From positions 124,001 to 188,000 of the forward strand of contig CAJTNO010000001.1 in assembly GCA_910577815.1 (NCBI GenBank): a stretch of DNA of 64,000 nt. The letters are read 5' to 3'. Made by a program: the position numbers and the translations under genes. The DNA is from an uncultured Christensenella sp. Its GTDB lineage: Bacteria > Bacillota > Clostridia > Christensenellales > CAG-917. Below, piece after piece: positions 16,201 through 24,316 of this stretch (its first letter is position 1; each line of letters opens with the position of its first letter). The notes below the pieces were generated by a model. That model had not been told where the DNA came from. It did not search any database and worked only from the letters and a program-made list of their open reading frames with translations.

Positions 16201-17823
16201 TCAACCTTTTTCGTGCTTTACGTCGTAATCGGTGTAGTAGTTTTTCGGAGCGGTATCAAACGAACCGTCGGGACGCACTTCGATAACCGTACAACCGCGC
16301 TGCAGATGCTCCTTGTAAATGCCGGGATATGCAAGATAGTCAACGCTCATTCCGTAGGTAAGACGGATAGTCTTTCCGTCCTTGGTGTAGGACACGGAGA
16401 AGTTATTGTAGTGGTCGTGACCGCAGAAAGTACCCTGCAAGCCGTTATCGAAGCCGACCTCAAACAAATCGTCCTCGTGCAGACCGCAGAAAACGCCGTA
16501 TGTTCTCTGACCGTTCTTTTTGCCGTCTGATTCGCCTCTTACGCCGTAGTGATATTCAACGTTGGCGGTAGATTCAATCTGATTATCCTTTCTGTCGCCG
16601 TTATGCTCCATAATTTCCGCCCAAGCCTCGCGGTATTCGACAAGCGGAATATGGAAGAACGCCAGGTTTTTGACGGGTTTATTTTCGTAGCCGTTATCGA
16701 CGTTAGCCTGTTGCAGCTTTTGCATTTCGGCGGCGTACCAATCAACCTGCTCCTTGTGGATGTTGTCATATTTCCACGCCATTCCGAAGTAGTCGCCCTC
16801 GATATAGCTGTGGCTGTCAAAGGTGACAATAGCCTGTGTAATCTCGCCCTTTGTGACGGAATTCTCATCCTCGTTTTTGATATCGGGCTTTTTCACCTTG
16901 ATAATATTGTTGCCGTAGCCGTTAGCCTCGCTTGCGATAGCGCCGCGCTCGAACAGGCAATATTTAAAGTTGCCGCCCGCTATTTCGGCTTCGTAATACT
17001 CGCAGATATCCTTACGTGTATACATACTGTAAGCCTCGGTATCGTGATTGCCGAAAGCAAACGTCCAGTAAACGCCGAGAGCCTCCATCAAATTGGCAAA
17101 AATCTTTGTTGCGCTTAGGTTATTGAAGGTACCTGCCTGGAAGGGAACGGGATACGCAATATCTCCGGTCACGACAACCAAATCGGGCTTTTCTTCGCGT
17201 ATCATAGTAGCTACGGCGTTCATAGCCCACATATCCTTTTCCTGCGAGAAGCAACCGCCGCCGATATGTACGTCTGTAAATTGAAGAACCTTAAATTCCT
17301 CGTCTGTAGTAAACGTCCAATAGCCGTCGGCATCCTTTACAGGCACAAGCTGCTCGTTTACGCCGGTTTCGGCGTTGACGTAATCGACCTTAGTAAAGCT
17401 GCTTGCCTGCTTAAGCAAAGCCTTTACGCCTACGGGATTTGCAATAGCTACGCTTATAAAGAAGATAGCCAGAACCAGCACGACGGCGCCCGTTGAAATG
17501 AGCGCGGTAATTCTGCGTTTTTTTCTCTGCTCGCGCGTGAGGCGTTTTTTCTTTTTTCTGCCCTTTTTGGCAGGCTCCTCATCCTCGTCTTCGTCGTCAT
17601 CGTTGACGGAGTCCTCAGTAATCGGAGCATTCTCCTCCTCGGCAGTCAAATCGGCGACGGATACCTCCGCGTCCTTGTCCGACTGAACCTCGTTATCGGT
17701 TGCATTGTCCGTCGTTTCGGTTGAATTCTCCTCAATCTCTTTTGTTTCAGTTTCCGCCGTAGTTTCCTCCGTCGTAGGCGCGGCGTCCATTTCGACGTCT
17801 ACGTCCTTGATGTTGTCGCTCAT
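16201..17823 (-). CDS. Membrane-anchored calcineurin-like metallophosphoesterase
   Basis: Predicted extracellular metal-dependent phosphatase or phosphodiesterase. 540 residues. The first 85 are low-complexity and very acidic, then a basic stretch (KKGRKKKKRLTREQRKKRR) marks the cytoplasmic side of one membrane helix (about 108-130). The catalytic domain outside has all calcineurin-like motifs: FTDVHIGGG, VVVTGDIAY, FGNHDTEAY and CGHDHYNN. The layout resembles the DCR2/purple-acid-phosphatase-like branch, which often acts on phosphoesters in nutrients. AAGGGGGA lies 6 nt before the ATG. It has its own terminator and the CDF operon is upstream. The substrate is unknown. Confidence 0.9.
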   Translation of the reverse strand: MSDNIKDVDVEMDAAPTTEETTAETETKEIEENSTETTDNATDNEVQSDKDAEVSVADLTAEEENAPITEDSVNDDDEDEDEEPAKKGRKKKKRLTREQRKKRRITALISTGAVVLVLAIFFISVAIANPVGVKALLKQASSFTKVDYVNAETGVNEQLVPVKDADGYWTFTTDEEFKVLQFTDVHIGGGCFSQEKDMWAMNAVATMIREEKPDLVVVTGDIAYPVPFQAGTFNNLSATKIFANLMEALGVYWTFAFGNHDTEAYSMYTRKDICEYYEAEIAGGNFKYCLFERGAIASEANGYGNNIIKVKKPDIKNEDENSVTKGEITQAIVTFDSHSYIEGDYFGMAWKYDNIHKEQVDWYAAEMQKLQQANVDNGYENKPVKNLAFFHIPLVEYREAWAEIMEHNGDRKDNQIESTANVEYHYGVRGESDGKKNGQRTYGVFCGLHEDDLFEVGFDNGLQGTFCGHDHYNNFSVSYTKDGKTIRLTYGMSVDYLAYPGIYKEHLQRGCTVIEVRPDGSFDTAPKNYYTDYDVKHEKG

Positions 17824-17960
17824 AGCGTCCCCCTTATATATGTTGTTAATTATATATATTATAACTTATATATTCAAATTAGTCTACATCATTTTTCCGC
17901 ACAAAAAGCTAAAATACCCGATATACGGCAAAACAAATCGCTTTAAACATTTAAATCCGC

Positions 17961-18926
17961 TTAATTGCTTTCATTACGGTCGGAATTTTCGGATTTGCGC
18001 TTCGCGGACGCTTTGAATTTTTTTGCGTCCTTTTCTATGTTTAAATCCTCGTCGCTAAGCGGAACTATCCAAACCTCCGCGCCGCACTCCGCTTTTATGC
18101 GCTCGCGCAATTCGCGCTCGGCCGCTTCAATCTCCTCTCGCTTAACGTCAGACTTAAACACCGCCTCCGCAGTCCCCGCCTTTGCTCCGAAGCCGTAATC
18201 GTGCAAGGTGATATTGCCTATCCGTCTTATCCGTCCGTCCTCTTTAAGCGCGGCTTTTACAATCGCGCTCTCGTCCGCGCAGCCGTCTCCCTTAACCACG
18301 CTTTTGATATTATCCACAATCATTTTTATTGCAAATATCAAAACCACAATACTTATGATTATTCCGAAAATCGCGTCCGCGGCGTAATCCACCTTGCTTG
18401 TGACAGCAAAAGCCACAAGCGACGCGCCCGTAATACCTATATCCAAACAGCAATCCAGCACGATAGCGGCAATCGCCTTTGACTTCAGCTTTTTATTTTT
18501 AATCCAATAAAAAACCGCAAGAGCAACCTTAACGGGAATAGCGACGGCAATGAGAACGCAGTTCTGCCAGCCGAACCAGACAGGCTCGGGCATAGCGAGG
18601 CGGTTGAGCGAGCGGATAAAAAACATTCCGCCTATAACCGCGGAGGCTATAGCCACTACGAAGCCCGCAAGGTATTCGCTTCTGCCGTAGCCGAAGGGCG
18701 CGCTTTCGCTGCGCGGAATAAACAGCACGGCAAATGCAAGCAGAGTTACAATACTTGTCAGCACGTCGAACAAGCTATTGGTGGCGTCCAGCATAATGGT
18801 AAGGCTGTTGGAGCTCATACCAACGTACAGCTTGACCGCCGCAAGCACGATATTCGCCGCTATACCAATGGCAAGCAATATGATGGATTGCACTATACGC
18901 GACCTCATCTGTCCTTCCTTCAACAT
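17961..18926 (-). CDS. Cation diffusion facilitator (CDF) family metal exporter
   Basis: Proton-coupled efflux of divalent metals (Zn, Mn, Fe or Co class) across the cytoplasmic membrane. 321 residues with six hydrophobic segments, then a C-terminal cytoplasmic ferredoxin-like domain (about 205-290) and a Lys/Ser-rich tail. The helix II site reads LDATNSLFD, with Asn replacing one usual Asp; the helix V pair is LDCCLD with both Asp present. This unusual TM2 site makes metal specificity hard to call. AGGAGG stands 10 nt before the ATG at 18926; a second ATG six codons in also has AAGGA. It is last in a three-gene operon with the small membrane protein and the secreted protein upstream. Confidence 0.88.
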   Translation of the reverse strand: MLKEGQMRSRIVQSIILLAIGIAANIVLAAVKLYVGMSSNSLTIMLDATNSLFDVLTSIVTLLAFAVLFIPRSESAPFGYGRSEYLAGFVVAIASAVIGGMFFIRSLNRLAMPEPVWFGWQNCVLIAVAIPVKVALAVFYWIKNKKLKSKAIAAIVLDCCLDIGITGASLVAFAVTSKVDYAADAIFGIIISIVVLIFAIKMIVDNIKSVVKGDGCADESAIVKAALKEDGRIRRIGNITLHDYGFGAKAGTAEAVFKSDVKREEIEAAERELRERIKAECGAEVWIVPLSDEDLNIEKDAKKFKASAKRKSENSDRNESN

Positions 18927-18978
18927 TTGGCTTCAACCTCCTTAAGCCTGCGCCTAAAAAACAAAACATCAGCTGTTT

Positions 18979-19209
18979 CTATTGTATTTTCTCTACGTTA
19001 TCGTTGTCTGAATTTTCGGCATTTTCTTCACAATCGCCATTTAACAGCACGTTTTCACGCACATAAACATCCTTTTTCATCATTTTGGCGTTATATTTAT
19101 TGCGCGCCGCAATCAGTGCGGACATAACCGCCACGCCCACGCTCAACAGAGCGCAAAGCACGCAGAGGCAGGGCAAAAGCACGTTGACGTTTACGGCGCA
19201 AATTATCAT
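18979..19209 (-). CDS. Small single-pass membrane protein
   Basis: Not recognised. 76 residues with one or two hydrophobic stretches (NVLLPCLCVLCALLSVGVAV, then MSALIAA), followed by a basic patch (ARNKYNAKMMKK) and an acidic, Asn-rich tail. The ATG overlaps the last codons of the preceding gene, and AGGAGG lies 8 nt before it, so translational coupling is likely. Its position between a surface protein and a CDF exporter suggests an accessory subunit, but nothing in the sequence proves this. Confidence 0.65.
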   Translation of the reverse strand: MIICAVNVNVLLPCLCVLCALLSVGVAVMSALIAARNKYNAKMMKKDVYVRENVLLNGDCEENAENSDNDNVEKIQ

Positions 19210-20807
19210 TTAAAATACCTCCTGCCTTTGAAATATACAACCGCCAGAACAGCAAGCGTAATCGCTAACGCACAGCAAAGCGCAATCATAATCACGCTTG
19301 CCATAGCAGGACCGAACGCCCTGCACTCGGGCGTCGGAGCAATTAAAAACGCGATTACGTCGGTGTTTCCTAAGACGGTAATATGATTTTTTTCAATCGT
19401 AACGGGAGCAAGCGCCTCCCCATCCTTTAAAACCACGCCGATATGCGTTGCGTCCTTAAACTCGCCTTCCTGCCAGGTCACCGTAAAGCTTCCCTTAGGA
19501 TAAACTCGCTCGCCCGCCGAATTTTCAAATATAAATCTGTACGCGTTATTTCCCGAAAGCGAGAGACTTTTCCACCACTCGTTCTCGCAAAGCCCGATAC
19601 GCAAGGTCATATCCTTAAAGCCCTCCCCCGACAGCACCTCGAAGGTCGCTCCGTCGGGCGCGGTCACCTTATGCGAGGTTGCGTAAACTATATATCTGCC
19701 GCTTGAAAACACGTTGCCCGAGCTTATACTCCGAGCCTTGTAATCGGGATTTTTAAGCTTTATCGCCAAATCATATTCGCCCGCGGTATTTACGTCAATT
19801 CCGTCAAACACAAACTCTATGCCCAAATCCTCCGCGCGGTCGCCCTCGGCAAGCGGAGTCAGAACGGTATAACTAACGTCGGTTTTAATCGGCTCTCCCA
19901 CCAACGAAAACATATCCTCGACGGAGATGCGCAGCAAACGCGGCTCAATCCTGACGGCGACGTCAACATCCTTTAATGTCTCGTAGTTTTTATTGTTGGG
20001 AGTATAATCGAACCTGATAACGTAATCCTCCGCTCTAACGTGCAGTGCGCCGTCCCATTCATCCATTTGTCCGTCGGCAAGCCGCCAACTGCCCTCGGCT
20101 GACGGAATATATCTCTCCATATCCTCTATCGGCGTACCGTATTCTATAGCTACAGTGTCGATAACAGGCGCCACGGGCGTTGCCTTACGTACGGCGCAGA
20201 AATTTTCCGAGCCGTATCTTGCTACGTTATACACTCTGCCGTCAAAGGTAAATCTTTCCCTTACCGCAAAGCGCACGTAATATCTGCCCACGTCGACGTT
20301 TTGTCCGAATGCAAGTCCGCCGCTCGAGGGCTGAGCAAAGCTGTAATTTACAAATTCGCCGTCCTCGGCGCGATATTGCAGCGCCTCGACTATATCTTGG
20401 CTAATCGCGGGAGCATAATCGGCTTTTATTATAAAGCTTCCAATCCGTTCGGTATAATCGAACGTCGCATTTCCCGAAGTAGATGACGTTATGTGGGGCA
20501 ACGCAAAGCTAAGCGAATAATCGGACAAACCGACTTCAGCAAGTTTTTTATCCATCTCGCGCTTAAATATAACGCTAACCGCGTTTTCGTTATCGGACGG
20601 ATTAAAAAAATCGCCCTCCGTCCGCTTCAGCTCGACTCCGTCCGCGGACAGAATCCAGCCGTCCGAATTACACGTTATTTCAAAATGCAACGGACTTTCC
20701 GCCTCAGCCACCTCGCAGGACAAGCAAAAACAGCACGCAAAAACAGCCGCGAACAGTAGCGCCGCAAGCAAAACGGTATTAAGCTTAAGCCTTAACGCAC
20801 CCCTCAT
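19206..20807 (-). CDS. Secreted, C-terminally membrane-anchored protein with MBG/Ig-like domains
   Basis: Function unknown. 533 residues. A signal peptide (about 9-38) is followed by an extracellular region with at least two MBG-type or Ig-like units: one around IEYGTPIEDMERYIPS to YDVAVRI-like endings, the other around DMFSLVGEPIKTDVSYTVLT. The C-terminus has a membrane helix (IMIALCCALAITLAVLAVVY) and the basic stop KGRRYFK; there is no LPXTG motif. MBG domains occur in large surface adhesins. It is first in an operon with a 76-residue membrane protein (4-bp overlap) and a CDF metal exporter. The Shine-Dalgarno AAGGA lies unusually close to the ATG. Confidence 0.75.
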   Translation of the reverse strand: MRGALRLKLNTVLLAALLFAAVFACCFCLSCEVAEAESPLHFEITCNSDGWILSADGVELKRTEGDFFNPSDNENAVSVIFKREMDKKLAEVGLSDYSLSFALPHITSSTSGNATFDYTERIGSFIIKADYAPAISQDIVEALQYRAEDGEFVNYSFAQPSSGGLAFGQNVDVGRYYVRFAVRERFTFDGRVYNVARYGSENFCAVRKATPVAPVIDTVAIEYGTPIEDMERYIPSAEGSWRLADGQMDEWDGALHVRAEDYVIRFDYTPNNKNYETLKDVDVAVRIEPRLLRISVEDMFSLVGEPIKTDVSYTVLTPLAEGDRAEDLGIEFVFDGIDVNTAGEYDLAIKLKNPDYKARSISSGNVFSSGRYIVYATSHKVTAPDGATFEVLSGEGFKDMTLRIGLCENEWWKSLSLSGNNAYRFIFENSAGERVYPKGSFTVTWQEGEFKDATHIGVVLKDGEALAPVTIEKNHITVLGNTDVIAFLIAPTPECRAFGPAMASVIMIALCCALAITLAVLAVVYFKGRRYFK

Positions 20808-20930
20808 AATCCTTCACCGTAACAGTAATTGAGATTATAACATATCCCGCACACATTTTCAACACGGACTTGGCGAGTTGGAAATATATTCCATACAGCT
20901 ATATAATTTACAATTAGATACACTTTAATA

Positions 20931-20959
20931 TTGTTTTAATCGTTTAAAAATAGTATAAT
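20931..20959 (+). promoter_or_regulatory. Sigma-A promoter of the two-component system
   Basis: TTGTTT at 20931-20936 and TATAAT at 20954-20959 with the ideal 17-bp spacer, about 26 bp before the response-regulator ATG. AAGGAG follows as the ribosome-binding site. Confidence 0.8.
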
Positions 20960-20985
20960 GGTAGTATGCAAAGGAGAAAATCGGA

Positions 20986-21663
20986 ATGAGAGTACTACTA
21001 ATCGAGGATGAAAAGGAATTAGCGCGCGCACTGGCAAAGATGCTTACTAAGGACGACTACGACGTCGACTGCGTACACGACGGGGCGGACGGACTGAATT
21101 TTGCGTCCTCGGGTATGTACGACCTTATACTTCTTGACGTGATAATGCCCAAGATGAACGGCTTCGAGGTACTGAGCGAGATACGCCGCAGGAAGTTGGA
21201 AACGCCGGTCATAATGCTCACCGCGCTTGCGGACGAAAACGACAAGATACTCGGGCTTGACAACGGAGCGGACGACTACGTATCCAAGCCGTTTTCCTTT
21301 CCGGAGCTATCGGCGAGGATGCGCGCGGTACTGCGCAGACGGGGGAAGCTTGTAAGCGACAACAAGCTTGAGTACGCCGAAGCGTCCTTGGACCTTACGA
21401 CCTACGTGCTCAGCACGCCAACGGGAGAAATCAGCCTCACCTCCAAGGAATTCGAGCTTTTGAGATATATGTTCGAATATCCGAAATTCGTCGCCGCAAA
21501 GGAGGATTTGATACTCAAAGCGTGGGGCTTCAACAGCGAATTTGAATCCAACAACCTCGAGGTATATATGTCCTTCCTGCGCAAAAAGCTCTTGCATCTT
21601 AACGCGTCGTTCACGATAGAGGCGGTGCGAGGCGTGGGCTACAAGCTTGCGGCTAAACAATAA
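20986..21663 (+). CDS. OmpR/PhoB-family response regulator
   Basis: Transcription factor controlled by phosphorylation from the kinase encoded next. 225 residues. The receiver domain has the acidic pair E7/D8, phospho-acceptor D51 (LILLDVIMPKMNGF), T79 and K101 (DDYVSKPFSFPEL). The winged-helix trans_reg_C domain begins around 130, with EISLTSKEFELLRYM and the recognition region EVYMSFLRKKL leading to VRGVGYKL. AAGGAG lies 10 nt before the ATG. The kinase gene begins only 36-69 bp downstream, across a strong hairpin. Target genes cannot be told from the sequence. Confidence 0.95.
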   Translation: MRVLLIEDEKELARALAKMLTKDDYDVDCVHDGADGLNFASSGMYDLILLDVIMPKMNGFEVLSEIRRRKLETPVIMLTALADENDKILGLDNGADDYVSKPFSFPELSARMRAVLRRRGKLVSDNKLEYAEASLDLTTYVLSTPTGEISLTSKEFELLRYMFEYPKFVAAKEDLILKAWGFNSEFESNNLEVYMSFLRKKLLHLNASFTIEAVRGVGYKLAAKQ

Positions 21664-21670
21664 AATTCAC

Positions 21671-21717
21671 AAACAGGCGGTTTATCCTCAAATAATAAGA
21701 TGATAAACCGTCTGTTT
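21671..21717 (+). promoter_or_regulatory. 16-bp perfect hairpin between response regulator and kinase
   Basis: AAACAGGCGGTTTATC (21671-21686) pairs at every position, with one G-U, with GATAAACCGTCTGTTT (21702-21717). The loop is 15 nt and one more T follows. It sits between the two genes of one operon and buries the first possible kinase ATG at 21700. It looks like a partial terminator or an RNase-processing/stabilising hairpin that would lower kinase output relative to the regulator. Confidence 0.75.
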
Positions 21718-22950
21718 TGCGGCATTGCTAATATGGATTTAATAAAACGTCAGCGCATTAAATTTACGGTAATCACCACACTGCTCGGCGCCCTGCTACT
21801 GCTTGTAATGCTGGGCGGTTTTTTTGTAATGACGTACGTCAGCAACAACGTATCTATGAAGGTCTCGCTTGAAAAGGCGCTCAGCGCGCCCGAAACCTAC
21901 AACGAGCTTGCTCCGCAGGGACTGCGCTGCTTTTTCGTATACGTCAAACCGGACGGCACGGTTAAAATCAAGGGCGACCTAAACTACTACGGCGAATCCG
22001 CCGCCGAAATCGTCAGACTTGCCGATATACAAAGAAGCGGACGGTTTGAGTATAACAAGCATTATTTTATTTGTGCGAGCAAAGAAACCGAAAACCATAC
22101 GCTTATAGCGGTAATGGACAGAACGGAATATCACAGCCTTATGCTTAACACAGGCTTACAGATTGCCCTGCTGTACTGTCTGTCCGTCGCGCTTGTGGCA
22201 CTGCTTGCGTTTCTTGCCTCGGCAAGATTGCTTCATCCCGTTGCGGAATCCTTTAAAAAGCAGCGCGACCTTGTGGCAAACGCCTCGCACGAGCTAAAAA
22301 CGCCGCTGACCGTAATATCCACAAATCTGAGCGTAATAAAATCGGAGCCTGCCACAACGGTAGAGGAAAACGCAAAGTGGATAGAATCCATAGACGCGCA
22401 GATAGAGCGTATGCAGGAGCTGATACAAAGTATGCTCGAGCTATCAAAAATGGAGCAGGCGGAAATCCCCAAGGAGGAGCTTAATCTCAGCGTATTGGCG
22501 GAGGGCGCGTGTCTTACGTTCGAGCCGATATGCTTTGAAAAGAACGTAAATCTTATTACAAACGTACAGTCCGACGTAAGAGTGAGCGGCGAAAAGAACG
22601 CGCTTGAAAGGCTGATAGTGATACTGCTTGACAACGCGATAAAGTACTGCAACGAAAACGGAAAGGTAGGGCTTAAGCTTGCAGGCGACCAAAAGAAAGC
22701 GCGCCTAAGCGTAATGAATACGGGCGAGGCAATAAGCAAGGACGAGGCGGCACACGTATTCGACAGATTTTATCGCACGGACGGAGCGCGCAAAAACGAG
22801 GACAGGCGTAGCTTCGGCTTGGGGCTGTCCATAGCGGCGGCAACCGTAAAAGCGCACGGCGGCGCGATAACCTGCCGGGGCGTAGAGGACAAAGGCACGA
22901 TATTTACGGTCACGCTTCCGCTGTTAAAGGATAAAAAACGAAAGAAATAA
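21700..22950 (+). CDS. Membrane sensor histidine kinase
   Basis: Partner kinase of the upstream regulator. Up to 416 residues. Two membrane helices (about 22-47 and 153-176) flank an extracellular sensor of about 100 residues with no recognised domain. The dimerisation/phospho-acceptor box is LVANASHELKTPL with H197. The HATPase domain has the N-box (LDNAIKYCNENG), a G1-like MNTGEAISKDEAAHVFDRFY and the G2 box GLGLSIAAATVKAHGG. Neither ATG has a clear Shine-Dalgarno. The ATG at 21700 is inside a strong hairpin, so the ATG at 21733 (MDLIKRQR) may be the real start, giving 405 residues. Confidence 0.93.
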   Translation: MINRLFCGIANMDLIKRQRIKFTVITTLLGALLLLVMLGGFFVMTYVSNNVSMKVSLEKALSAPETYNELAPQGLRCFFVYVKPDGTVKIKGDLNYYGESAAEIVRLADIQRSGRFEYNKHYFICASKETENHTLIAVMDRTEYHSLMLNTGLQIALLYCLSVALVALLAFLASARLLHPVAESFKKQRDLVANASHELKTPLTVISTNLSVIKSEPATTVEENAKWIESIDAQIERMQELIQSMLELSKMEQAEIPKEELNLSVLAEGACLTFEPICFEKNVNLITNVQSDVRVSGEKNALERLIVILLDNAIKYCNENGKVGLKLAGDQKKARLSVMNTGEAISKDEAAHVFDRFYRTDGARKNEDRRSFGLGLSIAAATVKAHGGAITCRGVEDKGTIFTVTLPLLKDKKRKK

Positions 22951-22966
22951 GCATAATCCAATCATA

Positions 22967-22992
22967 AAACGCCCGCATCTGCGGGCGTTTTA
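22967..22992. terminator. Bidirectional terminator between kinase and PTS-like gene
   Basis: AAACGCCCGC pairs perfectly with GCGGGCGTTT around ATCT, with A and T tracts on each side. It serves the two-component operon and the convergent membrane-protein gene. Confidence 0.92.
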
Positions 22993-23013
22993 CTAATCGA
23001 TTTAACAAATATT

Positions 23014-24279
23014 TTATTCGGGAAGCTTGACGTCCTGCGGCTTGATAAGCCCCTTTTTTCTCATAAGCTCGCTGATAAGCAGGCTGACCGCAGCGGGTAT
23101 AACAAACAGACAAAGTATTATGCCGAGAACGATACGCCAGGTATCCACACCCGCCGCCATAGACGCGTCTATAGTTCCGAAAATTCCGACAAGACCGCTT
23201 GTTCCCATTCCTCCGCCCGTAGCGTTACATCTGATTCCCAGCAAAACGGCAACCAGACCCGCAACCGCGCTCGCACATATTTCGGGCAGCATAATAATGG
23301 GCTTCTTCATAATATTGGGGATTTGAAGCATAGACGTGCCTATTCCCTGCGAAATAAGACCGCTCCATCTGTTTTCCCTGAACGTAGCAACCGCAAATCC
23401 CACCATATGCGCCGCGCAGCCCGCAACGGCGGCGCCGCCGGCAATACCGAACGCTACGGGATTGTCAAGAGCCGTCGCCGACGTTGCGATGGCAATCCAG
23501 ATTGCCGCGGACGACGTGGGCATTGTCAGCAAAATTCCCATAACGATAGCAACAAATATGCCTATAATAACCTTAACAGCGGTTCCTGCCTCAATGGCAA
23601 GCACTATCACCTTGGCAAGCAGGTCTATAAGCTTTATAAACGGCCAGGCAAGGAAGATACCAAACAGGCATAAAACCATCATTCCAAGCGGAACAAGCAC
23701 TATATCCAGCTTGGTCTTGCCTGCGTACAGTCCCGCTATTTCTACAGTAAGCAAAGCTACAATGTACGCGCCTATCGGATTGCCGGGCGCGCCGAAGGCA
23801 AGCGTAAACGCCGCGTCCGTAGTAATGGAATTTACGAGATTGCCTGCAAAAGCGCCTATAAGACCTGTGACAAGCGCGGTAAAAATGACAAGCGGCTTTG
23901 CTCCGAGCTTGTGCGCGATACCTACGCCTATGCCTGCGCCCATAAGCATTTTCGCAATGCTTGCGATATATCCGAGTGTGTGCGCAAACGCATTATTGCC
24001 GCACCAGCTTGCAATCTGAGCAAGAATAGTACCCGCAATAAGCGTGCAGAATAAGCCCTGCGCCATTCCCGTAAAAGCGTCTATAAAATAACGCCTGCAA
24101 AGCTTTTTGGTTATTGCAAGAGCTTTTTTGCCCTTCCCTTCGGGCTTTTTATAGTCGCCGAGAATGCCTTCTTTCACCTCGGAGGCTGCCTTTTCAATTT
24201 CCGTGACGTCGCAAGGACGTTCACAGCCGTTGGGCGTATCGTTAATTACTGTTTGCTCGTCGGCACGTTCCTTCTGCAT
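23014..24279 (-). CDS. PTS EIIC-like membrane protein (PTS_EIIC_2-type family)
   Basis: 421 residues. A hydrophilic, charged N-terminus of about 65 residues is followed by roughly nine to ten membrane segments. Typical stretches are YFIDAFTGMAQGLFCTLIAG, KLGAKPLVIFTALVTGLIGA and GMGTSGLVGIFGTIDA. These resemble the single-domain PTS IIC-like proteins of Firmicutes that lack IIA/IIB partners; none is encoded nearby. Transport of a sugar or polyol is the family assumption, not shown here. The start is doubtful: the ATG lies only 12 nt after a terminator hairpin and no Shine-Dalgarno is visible. Confidence 0.8.
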   Translation of the reverse strand: MQKERADEQTVINDTPNGCERPCDVTEIEKAASEVKEGILGDYKKPEGKGKKALAITKKLCRRYFIDAFTGMAQGLFCTLIAGTILAQIASWCGNNAFAHTLGYIASIAKMLMGAGIGVGIAHKLGAKPLVIFTALVTGLIGAFAGNLVNSITTDAAFTLAFGAPGNPIGAYIVALLTVEIAGLYAGKTKLDIVLVPLGMMVLCLFGIFLAWPFIKLIDLLAKVIVLAIEAGTAVKVIIGIFVAIVMGILLTMPTSSAAIWIAIATSATALDNPVAFGIAGGAAVAGCAAHMVGFAVATFRENRWSGLISQGIGTSMLQIPNIMKKPIIMLPEICASAVAGLVAVLLGIRCNATGGGMGTSGLVGIFGTIDASMAAGVDTWRIVLGIILCLFVIPAAVSLLISELMRKKGLIKPQDVKLPE

Positions 24280-24287
24280 AATTTTAA

Positions 24288-24311
24288 GAAAGCACGCACC
24301 ATCGTGCGTGC
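24288..24311 (-). terminator. Terminator between the M28-like gene and the PTS-like gene
   Basis: GCACGCAC pairs perfectly with GTGCGTGC around a four-base loop. On the minus strand it is followed by TTTCTT and then almost at once by the next gene's ATG at 24279. Confidence 0.8.
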
Positions 24312-24316
24312 ATTTT

